From an uncultured bacterium (GTDB lineage Bacteria > Hydrogenedentota > Hydrogenedentia > Hydrogenedentales > Hydrogenedentaceae), in contig CAKZKR010000091.1 of the NCBI GenBank assembly GCA_937124615.1, forward strand, positions 1 to 50,238: a DNA stretch of 50,238 nt, given 5' to 3'. Numbering within the stretch: the stretch's first letter is position 1; each line of letters starts with the position of its first letter. This document shows positions 17,779-27,700 of the stretch, piece after piece. The notes under the pieces are model-generated. The model was not told the origin of the DNA. It searched no databases and saw only the letters and a program-made list of their open reading frames with translations. The translations under genes and the position numbers were made by a program.

Positions 17779-18954
17779 TTAATTCCTTATTATATTTTGT
17801 AGTTTTTCAACAGATTTTTTTACATAATCAAACAATGGATGAGATTCTTCTATCTTACAAATTTCTTTTAAAACCCCTTCTATACCTTTTTGTTTTCTTA
17901 TATTCTCCAATATTCTACTGGACTCATCATGATTATCACTATATAATATTGCTCCTGCAATCCCTAATGAAATATTCTCAGGGATTATCCCCGCTTTAAT
18001 ACAATACATTGCCGAACCAATAAGTCTTTCCCCAGGGGCTAATTTTCGTATCGGGTCTCTTGCAACTCGTTCTGTCTGGTCCCCTAAATGCCGGTTTTTA
18101 TACCTTTTTTGTAAATCATCGATGTAGTCTTCAAGTTCATGGAAGGGAAGCCCGTCAAGTTTATTAATTGCTTTTGCACTTTCAATCCCGGCATCCCTTG
18201 TTATTTTACATATCTTGCTATCTTCAATGGCTTCCCAGATAAATTTATAATTCTTTAACTTTCCAAGGTAAGCGCAAACAGCATGAGTTAAGTTATGAAT
18301 GTATAACTTGCGATGAACATATCCAGAAAAAGGACAGCATAATTTCATTCCCTTAATAGTAGGGATAGTTCCCTTGAAAGCCTCTCCATCAACAGGAAGT
18401 TCACAATACTCCTCAACACGGACCAGTAAAGGATGTTCCTTTTTATCTGCTTCTGTAATGATAGGCACCATTCTTCCAATAGATGCTTCTACCAACCCTA
18501 TATTTTGGTCAAAAGATTCTATTAAATGTTTGGGTAAATGAGAAGTTATTTCATTATAAAAGGTTTTTTGGGGTTCGGGAAGGTTTTCACAAATGATGAT
18601 ATTTAATGGTTTTATCTTTTCTTCTTCCAATCGTTTTTTTATTCCTGATGAGAGAATTTCCGCTACTGTTGATACCCCTTTAGCACCTACCGATGTAGCA
18701 ATGATGTCTGTCCTTTTTACTGCTTCTGCCACTTTTTCCTTTTCAGAGAGTAAAATGGCCTCGATATTATCTATATATATGGTATACTCTTTATCACCAA
18801 TAATCTTTATTGGATAACGCTTTGTTTTATTGATTTGTTCAACAAGTTCAGGAACGACATCTACAAAAAGAGTATGATAACCACTTTCATAAAAAAGTTG
18901 ACCTAAAAAGCCTCTGCCAATATTTCCCGCACCAAATTGCAGAGATAACTTCAT
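17779..18954 (-). CDS. Mannitol-1-phosphate 5-dehydrogenase-like protein
   Basis: About 391 aa. The open frame reaches back to 19095, but the real start is ATG 18954: AAGGAT lies upstream and the protein then begins MKLSLQFGAGNIGRGFLG, the N-terminal NAD-binding motif of the mannitol dehydrogenase family. Other family marks are IICENLPEPQKTFY, VEASIGRMVP and HNLTHAVCAYLG. The family oxidises mannitol 1-phosphate or related polyol or uronate substrates with NAD+. The fit to MtlD is good, but the substrate is not proven. It heads the run mtlD-like, E2, E3, YfhO-like. An extended -10 lies upstream at 19010-19018. Confidence 0.82.
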   Translation of the reverse strand: MKLSLQFGAGNIGRGFLGQLFYESGYHTLFVDVVPELVEQINKTKRYPIKIIGDKEYTIYIDNIEAILLSEKEKVAEAVKRTDIIATSVGAKGVSTVAEILSSGIKKRLEEEKIKPLNIIICENLPEPQKTFYNEITSHLPKHLIESFDQNIGLVEASIGRMVPIITEADKKEHPLLVRVEEYCELPVDGEAFKGTIPTIKGMKLCCPFSGYVHRKLYIHNLTHAVCAYLGKLKNYKFIWEAIEDSKICKITRDAGIESAKAINKLDGLPFHELEDYIDDLQKRYKNRHLGDQTERVARDPIRKLAPGERLIGSAMYCIKAGIIPENISLGIAGAILYSDNHDESSRILENIRKQKGIEGVLKEICKIEESHPLFDYVKKSVEKLQNIIRN

Positions 18955-19009
18955 AATAATATCCTTACCAAAGAGATAGCACACCATTTCGTATAAGGTT
19001 GGATTTGGT

Positions 19010-19018
19010 ATTATATCA
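19010..19018 (-). promoter_or_regulatory. Extended -10 promoter for the mtlD-like/E2/E3 operon
   Basis: On the minus strand the sequence reads TGATATAAT, a perfect extended -10 (TGn-TATAAT). It lies 56 nt before the chosen start at 18954 and inside the longer open frame, which supports the later start. No clear -35 is visible. Confidence 0.5.
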
Positions 19019-19106
19019 TAGTTATAATTTACGATGTATTCTATGGGTTCTAATTGATTTATTGAAATAAAAAAGTTTTTTAACCTATTATTCAAAGGAG
19101 TCTGAA

Positions 19107-20153
19107 ATGAAAAAGGTCGGATTTGGAATTATCGGATGTGGGAATATCGGTCCTGTTCATGCAGCAGCAATCAGTGTGGTTTCAAATGCAAAATTGGTAG
19201 CCGTTTCAGATGTTGTAGAGAAAAATGCCTTAAAGTTAGCAAACCAGTATCATGCAGAGCCCTATACAGATTATAGAAAAATGTTAGAACGAAAAGATAT
19301 ACAGTCCGTATGTATTTGTGTGCCCAGTGGTTTGCGTGCTGAAATTGCAGAAAACTGTGCAATGGCAGGAAAACATATTCTTTCTGAAAAACCATTAGAA
19401 GTAACGACACAAAGAATTGACCGAATAATAAAAGCGACCGACAAGTATGGCGTTTTATTAGGTTGCATTTTTCAGAGCCGTTTTGCCGAAGGTTCAAAAT
19501 TTGTTAAACAGGCGATAGAACAAAACCGATTTGGAAAGTTGGTATTGGGAGATGCTTATATAAAATGGTTTCGCTCAAAAGAGTATTATGCCAGTGCTTC
19601 TTGGAGAGGAACATGGAAATTGGATGGTGGAGGGGCTTTAATGAATCAGGGGATTCACCAGATTGATCTACTCTTATGGTTTATGGGGCCTGTGAAAAGA
19701 GTATTTGCTCAAACACAATGTATCGCACATGAAGGACTGGAAGTAGAGGATTTAGCCACGGCAACACTCGAATTTCAAAATGGTGCCTATGGCGTGATTG
19801 AAGGTAGCACAGCCATCTGGCCAGGTCATCCTGCCCGTGTAGAAGTTCATGGGTCTGAGGGCAGTGCTGTGCTTGAAGATGGAAAAATAATTTTCTGGAA
19901 GTTTACACGAAAGAAATCTATTGATATTAAAATAGAAAAATCCATGGCTAAAGAGTCTGAATTGGGTTCTGGTGCCAGTGACCCTCTATCTGCATTGAAA
20001 ATTGAAGGACATCGACGACAAATTGAGGATTTCGCATCTGCAATATTAAAAGGTCGTAAACCCGCAGTCGATGGTAGAGAAGGTAGAAACGCTGTTGAAC
20101 TTATTGAAAAAATATACAAATCAGCCCGTCTTGGTAAACCTATTTGTTTATAG
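19107..20153 (+). CDS. Gfo/Idh/MocA-family NAD(P)-dependent oxidoreductase
   Basis: A 348-aa protein with AAGGAG before the ATG. The N-terminal Rossmann domain opens with FGIIGCGNIGPVHAAAI and includes the family motif SEKPLEV (about residues 95-101). The C-terminal alpha/beta domain has WKLDGGGALMNQGIHQIDLLLWFMG, the segment that lines the active site and carries the conserved His and Asp. The family acts on sugars, inositols and sugar nucleotides. The substrate cannot be read here. It begins a three-gene plus-strand run with the parvulin and a second family member, and diverges from the mtlD-like operon. Confidence 0.9.
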   Translation: MKKVGFGIIGCGNIGPVHAAAISVVSNAKLVAVSDVVEKNALKLANQYHAEPYTDYRKMLERKDIQSVCICVPSGLRAEIAENCAMAGKHILSEKPLEVTTQRIDRIIKATDKYGVLLGCIFQSRFAEGSKFVKQAIEQNRFGKLVLGDAYIKWFRSKEYYASASWRGTWKLDGGGALMNQGIHQIDLLLWFMGPVKRVFAQTQCIAHEGLEVEDLATATLEFQNGAYGVIEGSTAIWPGHPARVEVHGSEGSAVLEDGKIIFWKFTRKKSIDIKIEKSMAKESELGSGASDPLSALKIEGHRRQIEDFASAILKGRKPAVDGREGRNAVELIEKIYKSARLGKPICL

Positions 20154-20183
20154 AAAAAAAACAAAGTCTGGTTTTGATGAACA

Positions 20184-21173
20184 GTGAATAAAATACTCCG
20201 TTTGGTAACAATTTCATTACTTATTATTCCAGAATATATGTATGCTTCGGATAATAAGGAAGAATTTTGTCCTTCAAGTGAAAAAGAAGAAGTAATAGCC
20301 CAGGTAGGTTCCGAAAAGATTACAAAAGCCGACTATCGGGCATATCTTCAATATCGTCAAATTGAGTTAGGAAAAAGTAATTTTATATTTTCTCCCCATA
20401 ATATCCAGAGTTTTCAAAGAAAAGTGTTGGACGAAATTGTCGAACAGACCTTAATTTTCATATTAGCCATTCGCGAAAACATTACTTGTTCAGATGAGGA
20501 ATTTAATAACATATATAAGGAAGGTATTACTTTATTAGGTGGTGAAGAAGAATATCAGCGATGGTTAAAGTCCTGTAACCTTACAGATGAATATGTTAAA
20601 GAACAAATTAAGAAAAAGAATATTGTAGAGCAATATCTTCAAAAAATAGAAAAAACGGTTTCTGTATCTGATAAAGAAACAGAAGATATGTATCAAAATT
20701 ATGTTAAATCAGGATGGGCAAAAAGAACTGCGGATACGTATGATTTTGCAAATATTATCATTATGGATTTTTCAGGAGAACCAGAAAAAGAAAAGCAAAT
20801 AAATGAAATATATCAGCGTATCCAGAAAGGTGAAGATTTCATATCTCTTGCTCAGCAGTATTCGGAAGACCCTTTCTCAAAGAGGCAAGCCTGTTGTTAT
20901 TACGAAATGCCCTTGAAACGAATATTACCTGAAGTAAAGCATTTTTTAGTGATGCTTCCCGTAGGAAATGTTTCGCCACCTTTTCGGACTCGAAATGGGT
21001 GGAACATTTTGAAGGTCCTTTCAAAAAATAGATCAGGGACCACCATTCCTTATAACAAAATGAAGGAAGGACTCCGGCGACAACTTATAGATAAGAAAGT
21101 AAGAGATAATTTAAAACAAGAATTAGAAAAACTTCAAAAAGAAATAACGGTAACTTATTATCAAGACTATTAA
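20184..21173 (+). CDS. Exported parvulin-type peptidyl-prolyl isomerase (SurA/PpiC-like)
   Basis: A 329-aa protein starting at GTG 20184; the nearby ATG at 20177 is in another frame. The N-terminus (MNKILRLVTISLLIIPEYMYAS) is a signal peptide, so it probably acts in the periplasm. A helical SurA-N-like region (about 35-150) precedes a single parvulin domain (about 180-290) with ANIIIMDF, IQKGEDFISLAQQYSEDPFSK and FRTRNGWNILKV. It most likely assists folding of exported proteins, which suits a genome with large surface proteins. It lies 30 nt after one Gfo/Idh/MocA gene and 16 nt before the next. Confidence 0.82.
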   Translation: MNKILRLVTISLLIIPEYMYASDNKEEFCPSSEKEEVIAQVGSEKITKADYRAYLQYRQIELGKSNFIFSPHNIQSFQRKVLDEIVEQTLIFILAIRENITCSDEEFNNIYKEGITLLGGEEEYQRWLKSCNLTDEYVKEQIKKKNIVEQYLQKIEKTVSVSDKETEDMYQNYVKSGWAKRTADTYDFANIIIMDFSGEPEKEKQINEIYQRIQKGEDFISLAQQYSEDPFSKRQACCYYEMPLKRILPEVKHFLVMLPVGNVSPPFRTRNGWNILKVLSKNRSGTTIPYNKMKEGLRRQLIDKKVRDNLKQELEKLQKEITVTYYQDY

Positions 21174-21189
21174 TAACAGGGGTTTTAAA

Positions 21190-22422
21190 ATGCTAAAAAA
21201 AGATGTCCTTGTGATAGGTGGAGGAATGATAGTCCATGACCAAATTCTCCCGAGTTTATATCATTTACAAAGGATAGGAGAGATAGGGAAAATTTCTATT
21301 TGTGCAAGGCACACAACACCATTAAAATCATTAATGAATAGCCCATCTATAAAAGAATCCTTTCCCGGGCAATTTTTTATTTCTTTCCCCCCCCTTGATA
21401 CGCCTGAGGATAAATATTTTCCAGAATTGTATAAGGAAGCAATAAAAACATTAGCACCCCGCCAATGTGTTTTTATTGCACTGCCAGACTATTTGCATTA
21501 CCCTGCAATTATGGAAGCATTTAACCATGACCAACATGTAATTTGTGTAAAGCCTCTCGTCCAAACTTATAAACAACTTGCAGAGATTGAAGAAATATCA
21601 AAGAAAAAAAGACTTTTTGTGGGGGTGGAATATCACAAGCGCTTTGATATCCGCTCTCTCCTGGCACGGAAAAATTACAGAGATGGATTATTTGGTGAAT
21701 TTATAATAGGGGAGGCAAAAATGATTGAACCTTATTATTACCGCCATAGTAATTTCCAGAATTGGTTTACCTGTGACATTTCTGACCCTTTTACTTATGT
21801 AGGCTGTCATTATGTTGACATTGTTACTTTTATTACTGGATTGAAACCGGTGGGGGTGTCTGTTGTGGGAATAAAGAAATCTTTTCCTAATGGAAATGTG
21901 GGTTATATGTGGTCCCATGGCAGAGTTTTTTATGAAAATGGAGGTATTTTATCTGTTATCAACGGATTAGGCTACCCCGATATGGGAGGAGGAAGTAATC
22001 AGCAAGGATTGGAACTGTACTTTGAGAATAAGGATTGCACATCGGTTTTACGGCATGATGACCAGTTTAGGGGGGTAAGTTACAGTATCAGTGAGGAAAA
22101 GACAGAAATTAGAAAAAACTTTTATACAATTAATACAGATTATTTTCGTTTAGTTCCGTGGAATGGTCCGGGACTGAAACCCGTTGGATATGGTTATACT
22201 TCAATAGAGGAACTGATAAAGTGTGTTAAGAAAATAGATAATATTGAAGATGATAGGACAAGATTAGAAGAAATTGAAAAAATAGATAATTTAGGAATAA
22301 TAGCTACACCTAAAAATTCTTATTACAATGAACTTATATGTGAATGTGCAAGACGCTCTATACTAGAAGATGGAAAACCTTATTATATAGATTACGCAAA
22401 TTACACTTTATCGAGTAGATAG
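21190..22422 (+). CDS. Second Gfo/Idh/MocA-family oxidoreductase
   Basis: A 410-aa protein. The Rossmann start VLVIGGGMIVHDQILPSL is slightly atypical (GGGMI in place of GxGxxG). VCVKPLVQTYK is the counterpart of the family EKP motif, with Lys-Pro kept. TYVGCHYVDIVTFITGLKPV matches the catalytic H-x-x-D segment. It is longer than the first copy at 19107 and clearly divergent from it, so it is not a recent duplicate. It follows the parvulin gene by 16 nt and ends at a strong bidirectional terminator. The frame stays open across a C8 tract (21387-21394). Confidence 0.82.
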   Translation: MLKKDVLVIGGGMIVHDQILPSLYHLQRIGEIGKISICARHTTPLKSLMNSPSIKESFPGQFFISFPPLDTPEDKYFPELYKEAIKTLAPRQCVFIALPDYLHYPAIMEAFNHDQHVICVKPLVQTYKQLAEIEEISKKKRLFVGVEYHKRFDIRSLLARKNYRDGLFGEFIIGEAKMIEPYYYRHSNFQNWFTCDISDPFTYVGCHYVDIVTFITGLKPVGVSVVGIKKSFPNGNVGYMWSHGRVFYENGGILSVINGLGYPDMGGGSNQQGLELYFENKDCTSVLRHDDQFRGVSYSISEEKTEIRKNFYTINTDYFRLVPWNGPGLKPVGYGYTSIEELIKCVKKIDNIEDDRTRLEEIEKIDNLGIIATPKNSYYNELICECARRSILEDGKPYYIDYANYTLSSR

Positions 22423-22440
22423 AAAAGTTATTCGAAAATA

Positions 22441-22480
22441 AAAAAATATGTCGGTGATATATATCACCGACATATTTTTT
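22441..22480. terminator. Bidirectional terminator, perfect 40-bp palindrome
   Basis: Each 20-nt arm is an A6 run followed by TATGTCGGTGATAT, or its complement. The result is a fully symmetric palindrome with A and T tails, between the convergent genes ending at 22422 and 22506. It can terminate in both directions. Confidence 0.93.
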
Positions 22481-22505
22481 AGGAAAATAAGATAATAAAA
22501 ATTAA

Positions 22506-23480
22506 TTAGGAAGATGTCAGAATCCCTACAAGGACGGCCATAGGTCTATTTACTGGAGCAGGCTCACATTCTCCATACCTTAAGAATTGAACATGACCAT
22601 CCATGTATAGGACATTTGATCCACCTGGAATATGGTTATATGCGGCAGGGTTAGTAGATAATTGGTCAAACATAATCCATACAGTGCTTTGGGCTTGTGC
22701 TGTGGCCGCTGGATTATTAATATCGGTAATAAGGAATCTTTCAATCCCTTCACGAAGCCTATATACGGTAGAACCGCCTCCATTGCCAACGCCCGCGGCA
22801 ACGGGAACATCCTGGTCAACAGCAGAAAGAATTCCATTAGGAATTGTACCCCCCAGTAATGGAAGAACTTGTTGGACTAAGTAGTTTAATGCAGAACCTA
22901 CTTGTGTTGAAACTTGTGTAGACATATCAATGGGTACCCCTAAGGTAGAGGCTAAAATCCCTAAATAAGTAAAAGAACTTATTGCGGAAACAGGGTCTTC
23001 ACAGTTGCCTTTATCAAGAACCCAGCCTAAGTAGCCATAACTCATATCAATGGCTCTAGCGCATCTTCCACCATGATTGTGAGCATAGCCAAGACACCAG
23101 TCTTGATTTACATCATCATTAAGGTGTGCTCTTGCAATAGATTGTCCTAATTCAGCATCAGAGGGACAAAAAACTATCATTGGGTCAGTAAGGTATTCCG
23201 GATATAGAACAAATACATTAGGTCCTGCATCAAGAACGCCTCTTAACACTCCGTTAACATCATTGTAGCCACCTGCCTGGATCGGGGGAAATCTTTCTCC
23301 CTTTGCCTCATTAGAATACATTTTGAAGACGAGTCCCCACTGTTTAAGATTGTTCTGACAGCTGGACCGTCTTGCAGCCTCACGGGCTCTTGCCAGTGCG
23401 GGAAGCAATATTGCTGCGAGAATACCGATAATAGCAATAACGACCAGCAGTTCGATGAGTGTAAAACCTTTTTTCTTCAT
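22506..23480 (-). CDS. DUF1559-type prepilin / type II secretion pseudopilin-like protein (copy 1)
   Basis: A 324-aa protein with AAGGAG before the ATG. The class III prepilin signal [11 protein letters not shown] has the cleavage Gly and Glu5, followed by the hydrophobic helix and [20 protein letters not shown]. The C-terminal domain holds [18 protein letters not shown] and the H-x10-DG motif ([15 protein letters not shown]), a close variant of the H-X9-DG prepilin-processing signature. The middle is variable. By family it is exported, processed by prepilin peptidase and assembled into a pilus- or T2SS-like fibre. It shares 63 identical N-terminal residues with the copy at 46782-47708. It has a consensus promoter and a LacI-type operator, and diverges from a LacI-family regulator. 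Confidence 0.9.
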   Translation of the reverse strand: MKKKGFTLIELLVVIAIIGILAAILLPALARAREAARRSSCQNNLKQWGLVFKMYSNEAKGERFPPIQAGGYNDVNGVLRGVLDAGPNVFVLYPEYLTDPMIVFCPSDAELGQSIARAHLNDDVNQDWCLGYAHNHGGRCARAIDMSYGYLGWVLDKGNCEDPVSAISSFTYLGILASTLGVPIDMSTQVSTQVGSALNYLVQQVLPLLGGTIPNGILSAVDQDVPVAAGVGNGGGSTVYRLREGIERFLITDINNPAATAQAQSTVWIMFDQLSTNPAAYNHIPGGSNVLYMDGHVQFLRYGECEPAPVNRPMAVLVGILTSS

Positions 23481-23536
23481 AGGATTACTCCTTATACTTT
23501 TGGTTTGAAAACTTTTTGACTACTTCGCCCATTGAA

Positions 23537-23548
23537 GTAATCGTTTAC
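23537..23548. promoter_or_regulatory. LacI-type operator at the prepilin promoter
   Basis: GTAATCGTTTAC is palindromic around a central CG except at one position pair, as typical LacI-family operators are. It begins about 6 nt after the predicted prepilin transcription start (near 23554), a position suited to repression. Its core is the exact reverse complement of the operator core at 23664-23675. Confidence 0.75.
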
Positions 23549-23560
23549 CTTATGATTATA

Positions 23561-23589
23561 ATTATACACTAAAAGATTAAACATGTCAA
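23561..23589 (-). promoter_or_regulatory. Consensus sigma-70 promoter of prepilin copy 1
   Basis: On the minus strand TTGACA (23589-23584) and TATAAT (23566-23561) are both perfect and are separated by exactly 17 nt. Transcription would start near 23554, leaving a leader of about 75 nt. Confidence 0.85.
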
Positions 23590-23596
23590 ATTAATT

Positions 23597-23618
23597 TTTT
23601 GTTATTCAGATAACAAAA
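23597..23618. promoter_or_regulatory. Inverted repeat between the prepilin and regulator promoters
   Basis: A perfect 9-bp inverted repeat: TTTTGTTAT and ATAACAAAA around a 4-nt spacer (TCAG). It lies about 43-64 bp upstream of the predicted prepilin start, just behind the -35 box, where an activator could bind. It is not related to the LacI-type operators. Confidence 0.5.
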
Positions 23619-23654
23619 CAGATAAAATAGTATATATGAAAAAACTATTTTTAG

Positions 23655-23677
23655 TATAATATAGTAAACGATTACTA
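23655..23677 (+). promoter_or_regulatory. Regulator promoter -10 box and overlapping LacI-type operator
   Basis: TATAAT at 23655-23660 is followed directly by the 16-bp near-palindrome TAGTAAACGATTACTA (23662-23677), so the operator covers the predicted start near 23667. This arrangement predicts autorepression of the LacI-family gene. No good -35 box is seen. Confidence 0.75.
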
Positions 23678-23692
23678 AAAAAAGTATCTATT

Positions 23693-24760
23693 ATGCTTAG
23701 TAAAATAACAATATATGATATTGCAAAAAAAGCAGGTGTTTCTGCAAAGACTGTTAGTAAAGTTATAAATTTTAAAGATGGTGTTAGAGAAGAAACACGA
23801 AATAGAGTGCTTAAAATAGTTGAAGAATTGGGCTATCATCCAAATATTTTTGCCCGTTCCTTAAGAGTAAACCAACCTGCATGTATCGGAGTTACTTTCC
23901 CGGCGCCAATAAATATTGTTCCCTTCAGCTCCAATTTTTTTCTTTGGCTTTTTATGGAATTATATCGAGTTTTTGGAAAAAAGGGTGAGTATATATGCTT
24001 CGATATGTTTCCTTATGAAATAGGAAAATCGACAAGTTATGCCCGGGGAGTTTTGGATAACTTATTTAAAGCATGTATCGTTGCAGGTCCATTATCTTTG
24101 ACAGATACGATTATTAGGAATATTCATAATATAGAAATTCCTTATGTAGTTTTTGGTAGGTTGGATTCTTTTCCAGAAATGTCCTATGCAACTGTTGATT
24201 ATGAAAAAGCTTCTTATGTTAGTACGAAGTTTTTAATAGGGAGAGGGCATAGGCATATTGCTCTATTGCAGGCCTTTCACGGATATCAACCCGGTTTAGA
24301 AAGAGTTAGGGGGTATAAAAGAGCATTAGAGGAAGCAGGACTCCCTTTTTTTGAGAAGAATATTAAGCATGTCAATTTTGGAGCAAGAAATGTAGCATTG
24401 CGAGTACACCAACTACTATCAGACTCGAAGGTTACCGCGTTAATAGATAGTAGTGGGACAGAAAATGGAGAGGCTGTTCGAGAGGGTTTCAAAAGGGCAG
24501 GGAGAAAAGTAGGTGAAGATTGTGAAGTATTAACATGGACTTATGAAGATAAAGGGGCCGTTATTACTGAAGCGGTTGCTCACATGTGGCTACCGGTTCG
24601 GGAATCTGCATCCGAAGGTTTGGAATTATTATCAAAATGGATTGAAGGGAAGATTGAGGGACCTGTTAAAGTATTGTTCAATCCTATTTTAGACACAGAA
24701 AGAACTCATGAAAAGGAAATAGAACCCTCTTACCGTTTCTTCGAGTCGTATTTAGAGTAG
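23693..24760 (+). CDS. LacI-family transcriptional regulator
   Basis: A 355-aa protein with an N-terminal LacI helix-turn-helix (ITIYDIAKKAGVSAKTVSKV, about residues 5-24) and the hinge helix region HPNIFARSLR (about 51-60). A periplasmic-binding-protein-like effector domain follows, with VVFGR, YATVDYEKA and GRGHRHIALLQA. Such proteins usually sense a sugar. The two operators in the gap to the divergent prepilin gene make autorepression and control of the prepilin the simplest reading. The leader is short and has no clear Shine-Dalgarno sequence. The gene ends 2 nt before the convergent histidine kinase gene. Confidence 0.92.
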   Translation: MLSKITIYDIAKKAGVSAKTVSKVINFKDGVREETRNRVLKIVEELGYHPNIFARSLRVNQPACIGVTFPAPINIVPFSSNFFLWLFMELYRVFGKKGEYICFDMFPYEIGKSTSYARGVLDNLFKACIVAGPLSLTDTIIRNIHNIEIPYVVFGRLDSFPEMSYATVDYEKASYVSTKFLIGRGHRHIALLQAFHGYQPGLERVRGYKRALEEAGLPFFEKNIKHVNFGARNVALRVHQLLSDSKVTALIDSSGTENGEAVREGFKRAGRKVGEDCEVLTWTYEDKGAVITEAVAHMWLPVRESASEGLELLSKWIEGKIEGPVKVLFNPILDTERTHEKEIEPSYRFFESYLE

Positions 24761-24762
24761 GT

Positions 24763-27700
24763 TTATTTTTTATCTAAGGGGATATAGTTTTGTACTATTG
24801 ACAAGAGGTCTTCCTGCTTAAATGGTTTTTGCAGGATTCCATCCGCTTCAACTTCGTAGGTTTTTTTTATTACATCATTTATAGGTTTAGCCGTTACAAT
24901 ATGGATGCATATCCCTTTTAATTTGGGGTTTGTTCTTATAGTTCGACAAACTTCAATTCCATCAAGTCCCGGCATAGCAATATCTAATAAGATAAGTCTG
25001 AATTGTCCGGTTTGTGCTTTCTCAATGCATTCCTCTCCAGAGGTTGCAATATCGACTTTATAACCTTCATTTTCCAAACAGTCTCTCATAAATTGGAGAA
25101 TTTCAATATCGTCATCAACACATAGTATTGTATTTCCAAGTTCAGAAACTTCTGCTGTTAAATTCTTTATTGCATATCGTATTGCACTAAGAAGAATACT
25201 TTTTCTTAATTGTTTGGGAAGTCGGTGAATAATTTTGTCAGAATATGTCATATATAATCGTTCTTGCTCTGTAATCAAAATGATAGGAATTTCAACCACA
25301 CCGGGACTCTCAAGAATCTCACTTACTACTACCTCTCCCATCGGACCTTCATCACAATCAATAATAATACAGTCAGGATTATATTTTAATGCTAACGATA
25401 TTGCTGTAGACGGATGCCCCGCATGTAGTATATCAATATTTTCTTCTAACAGCCAATGTCGGATTTGGGCACTCATGGACCTGTCTTGAGAGACTAATTC
25501 TACTAACAAATGAGTTTCGTCAGGTGTTATTTGACGGGCAAATATACGACTATCATCCAAACGGGTTCCGTGAATAGGAAGTCGGAAAGAAAAGGTACTT
25601 CCTTGTCCTGGTATGCTTGTTAATACAATTCGACTTCCATGCAAACGCATAATATCCTGCGAGATGGATAGGCCTATTCCTGTTCCACCATATTTGCGGG
25701 TTGAAGAAGAATCTACTTGATAAAACCGAACAAATATTTTATTAATGGCTTCTGGAGGAATCCCAATGCCTGTATCTATAATAGATACCTCCACTTCATT
25801 TTCTATAATCTTTATCTTGATTTCGACCAACCCATCATTTTTATTAAACTTTACTGCATTGGATAATAAATTGTTAAAAACTTGTATTATTTTCCCTTTG
25901 TCACCATCAACTAATATAGGTCTTTGGTCCGTGCTCAATATTAATTTAATCCCCCTTGGGTCTGCCATAGGCCGAATATTTTGTAATCCACTTTCTGCAC
26001 ATTCAACAATATCAAAAGTACTGAATACGAGTTCTTCCTTGCCTTTGTGTAGTTTTGAGAAGTCTAAAAGATTTTCAATTAAATTGACTAATTTTTCTAC
26101 ATTTCTTATGCTAATAGAAAGATATTCTCTTTGAGTGTCCGTAATCGGTCCTGTTTTACCCTTCAATATCATATCTGTGTATCCCATAATAGAAACCAGT
26201 GGAGTCCGCAGTTCATGAGATACATTTGATAGTAAATTCGTCTTCATTTCATCAAGAGTTTTTAATTCTTCATTCGCTTTATTTAGTTGTTCTCTCGCTC
26301 TGTTTATTTCATCTAATGTATTTTGAAGTTTTTCTAATAAGCGTGCATTACAAATTGCCACAGCAATATGAGGGGATACTTCTTCAATAATTTCAATATC
26401 ATGTGAAGAAAACGCCTTCGGTGTTTTTGAACCTAATACGAACACTCCAATAACTTTTTCCTCTGCGAACAAGGGAGCTACGATTAGGCTCGTAATATCA
26501 GGAGGAAACTCCTTAGATATAGATTCTTCTTCAGATTGCAAATAATCAAAAATGAGCGTTTTTTTCTCGCTTATAACTTTTTCCCCACAACAAAAAGGTC
26601 CTATTATAGGTTCTGTCTCTGAGGAAGGTAGTAGAGTTAGAATCTCAAAACATGACTCACCTTCATAACATTGAGGGTGTCCTGGTTTTTCCGGAGGAAA
26701 AGCAACTACTGCATAGTCAATATTGTAAACTAATTGTTTAATTTCATTAACAATACTTTCATAAACTTTACCGGCCTCAATACTGGAATTGATAGTCCTT
26801 GCAATAATATTGACTGCTCGAAGTCTTTCCGCTCTCTCGTGAACTTCTTTCTCTAATAGAACATTTGTTGTAATGTCTCGGAAGATCCCTTCAATTCCAA
26901 TAATATTTGATTTGTCATCTTTTATGTATCCTGCTGATATTTCTACACAAATTAATTCTCCACGAATAGGTTTAATCCATGTTCGGAATTGGTTTAAATA
27001 ATTATCCTTCTCTAATTCAGAACAAAACACTTTATAATCATTTGTATTTAAAAACAAATTTTCTATTCGTATCCCAATGGCGTCATTAGGGGTATTGAAG
27101 CCTAATATTTTTGCTCCAAATGGGTTAATTAATGTTAGGACACCTTCTTTATTTGTTTGATATATTCCATCTCTCATTGAATTGACAAGGTTTCGGTATC
27201 TTTCCTCTGATGCTTCTAACTCGTAAATATTTCTACGGAGGGCACCGGCCATTTCATTAAATGAATTAGCAACTTCCTCTAACTCATCCCCTGTTTCTAT
27301 TTTTAATTTAAGTCCATAATCACCTTGTCGGATTATTTGGGCCCCTTCATTAATTAAACTCAGAGGTCTTAGAATATTTCTGTGGATAATACGATAACCT
27401 ACTAATGAAAAGAACAAAATGACCAATCCGGCTATCATTAAAGCGGCTATAGAACCAACATGTATAAACCAAAAAATTTCATTGAGATGTCGATATGCAC
27501 AAAAATAAAGGTTATACTCTGGGTATACTTTTTCGTATGCCAATAGAACAGGATAGACTTTTCCTCTGCTTGAGAATCTTAGTAAAGTTACTAGTCCTTC
27601 TGTTTTGTCTGATATTCTCTTTATTCTCTGTATTAGTCGAGTATCCACAATTTCATAGTTAATATTTATTTTTTTCTCTTCTTCCTTCTTGTTATCAGAA

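Noticed and set aside
18955-19095. Longer N-terminus for the mtlD-like protein
   Set aside because: The extra 47 residues have no family resemblance. The NAD-binding motif begins right at ATG 18954, and the promoter candidate lies inside the extension.
21387-21394. C8 tract in the second Gfo/Idh/MocA gene as a frameshift or phase-variation site
   Set aside because: The frame is intact through the tract and the protein reads normally on both sides. No sign of variation in a single sequence.
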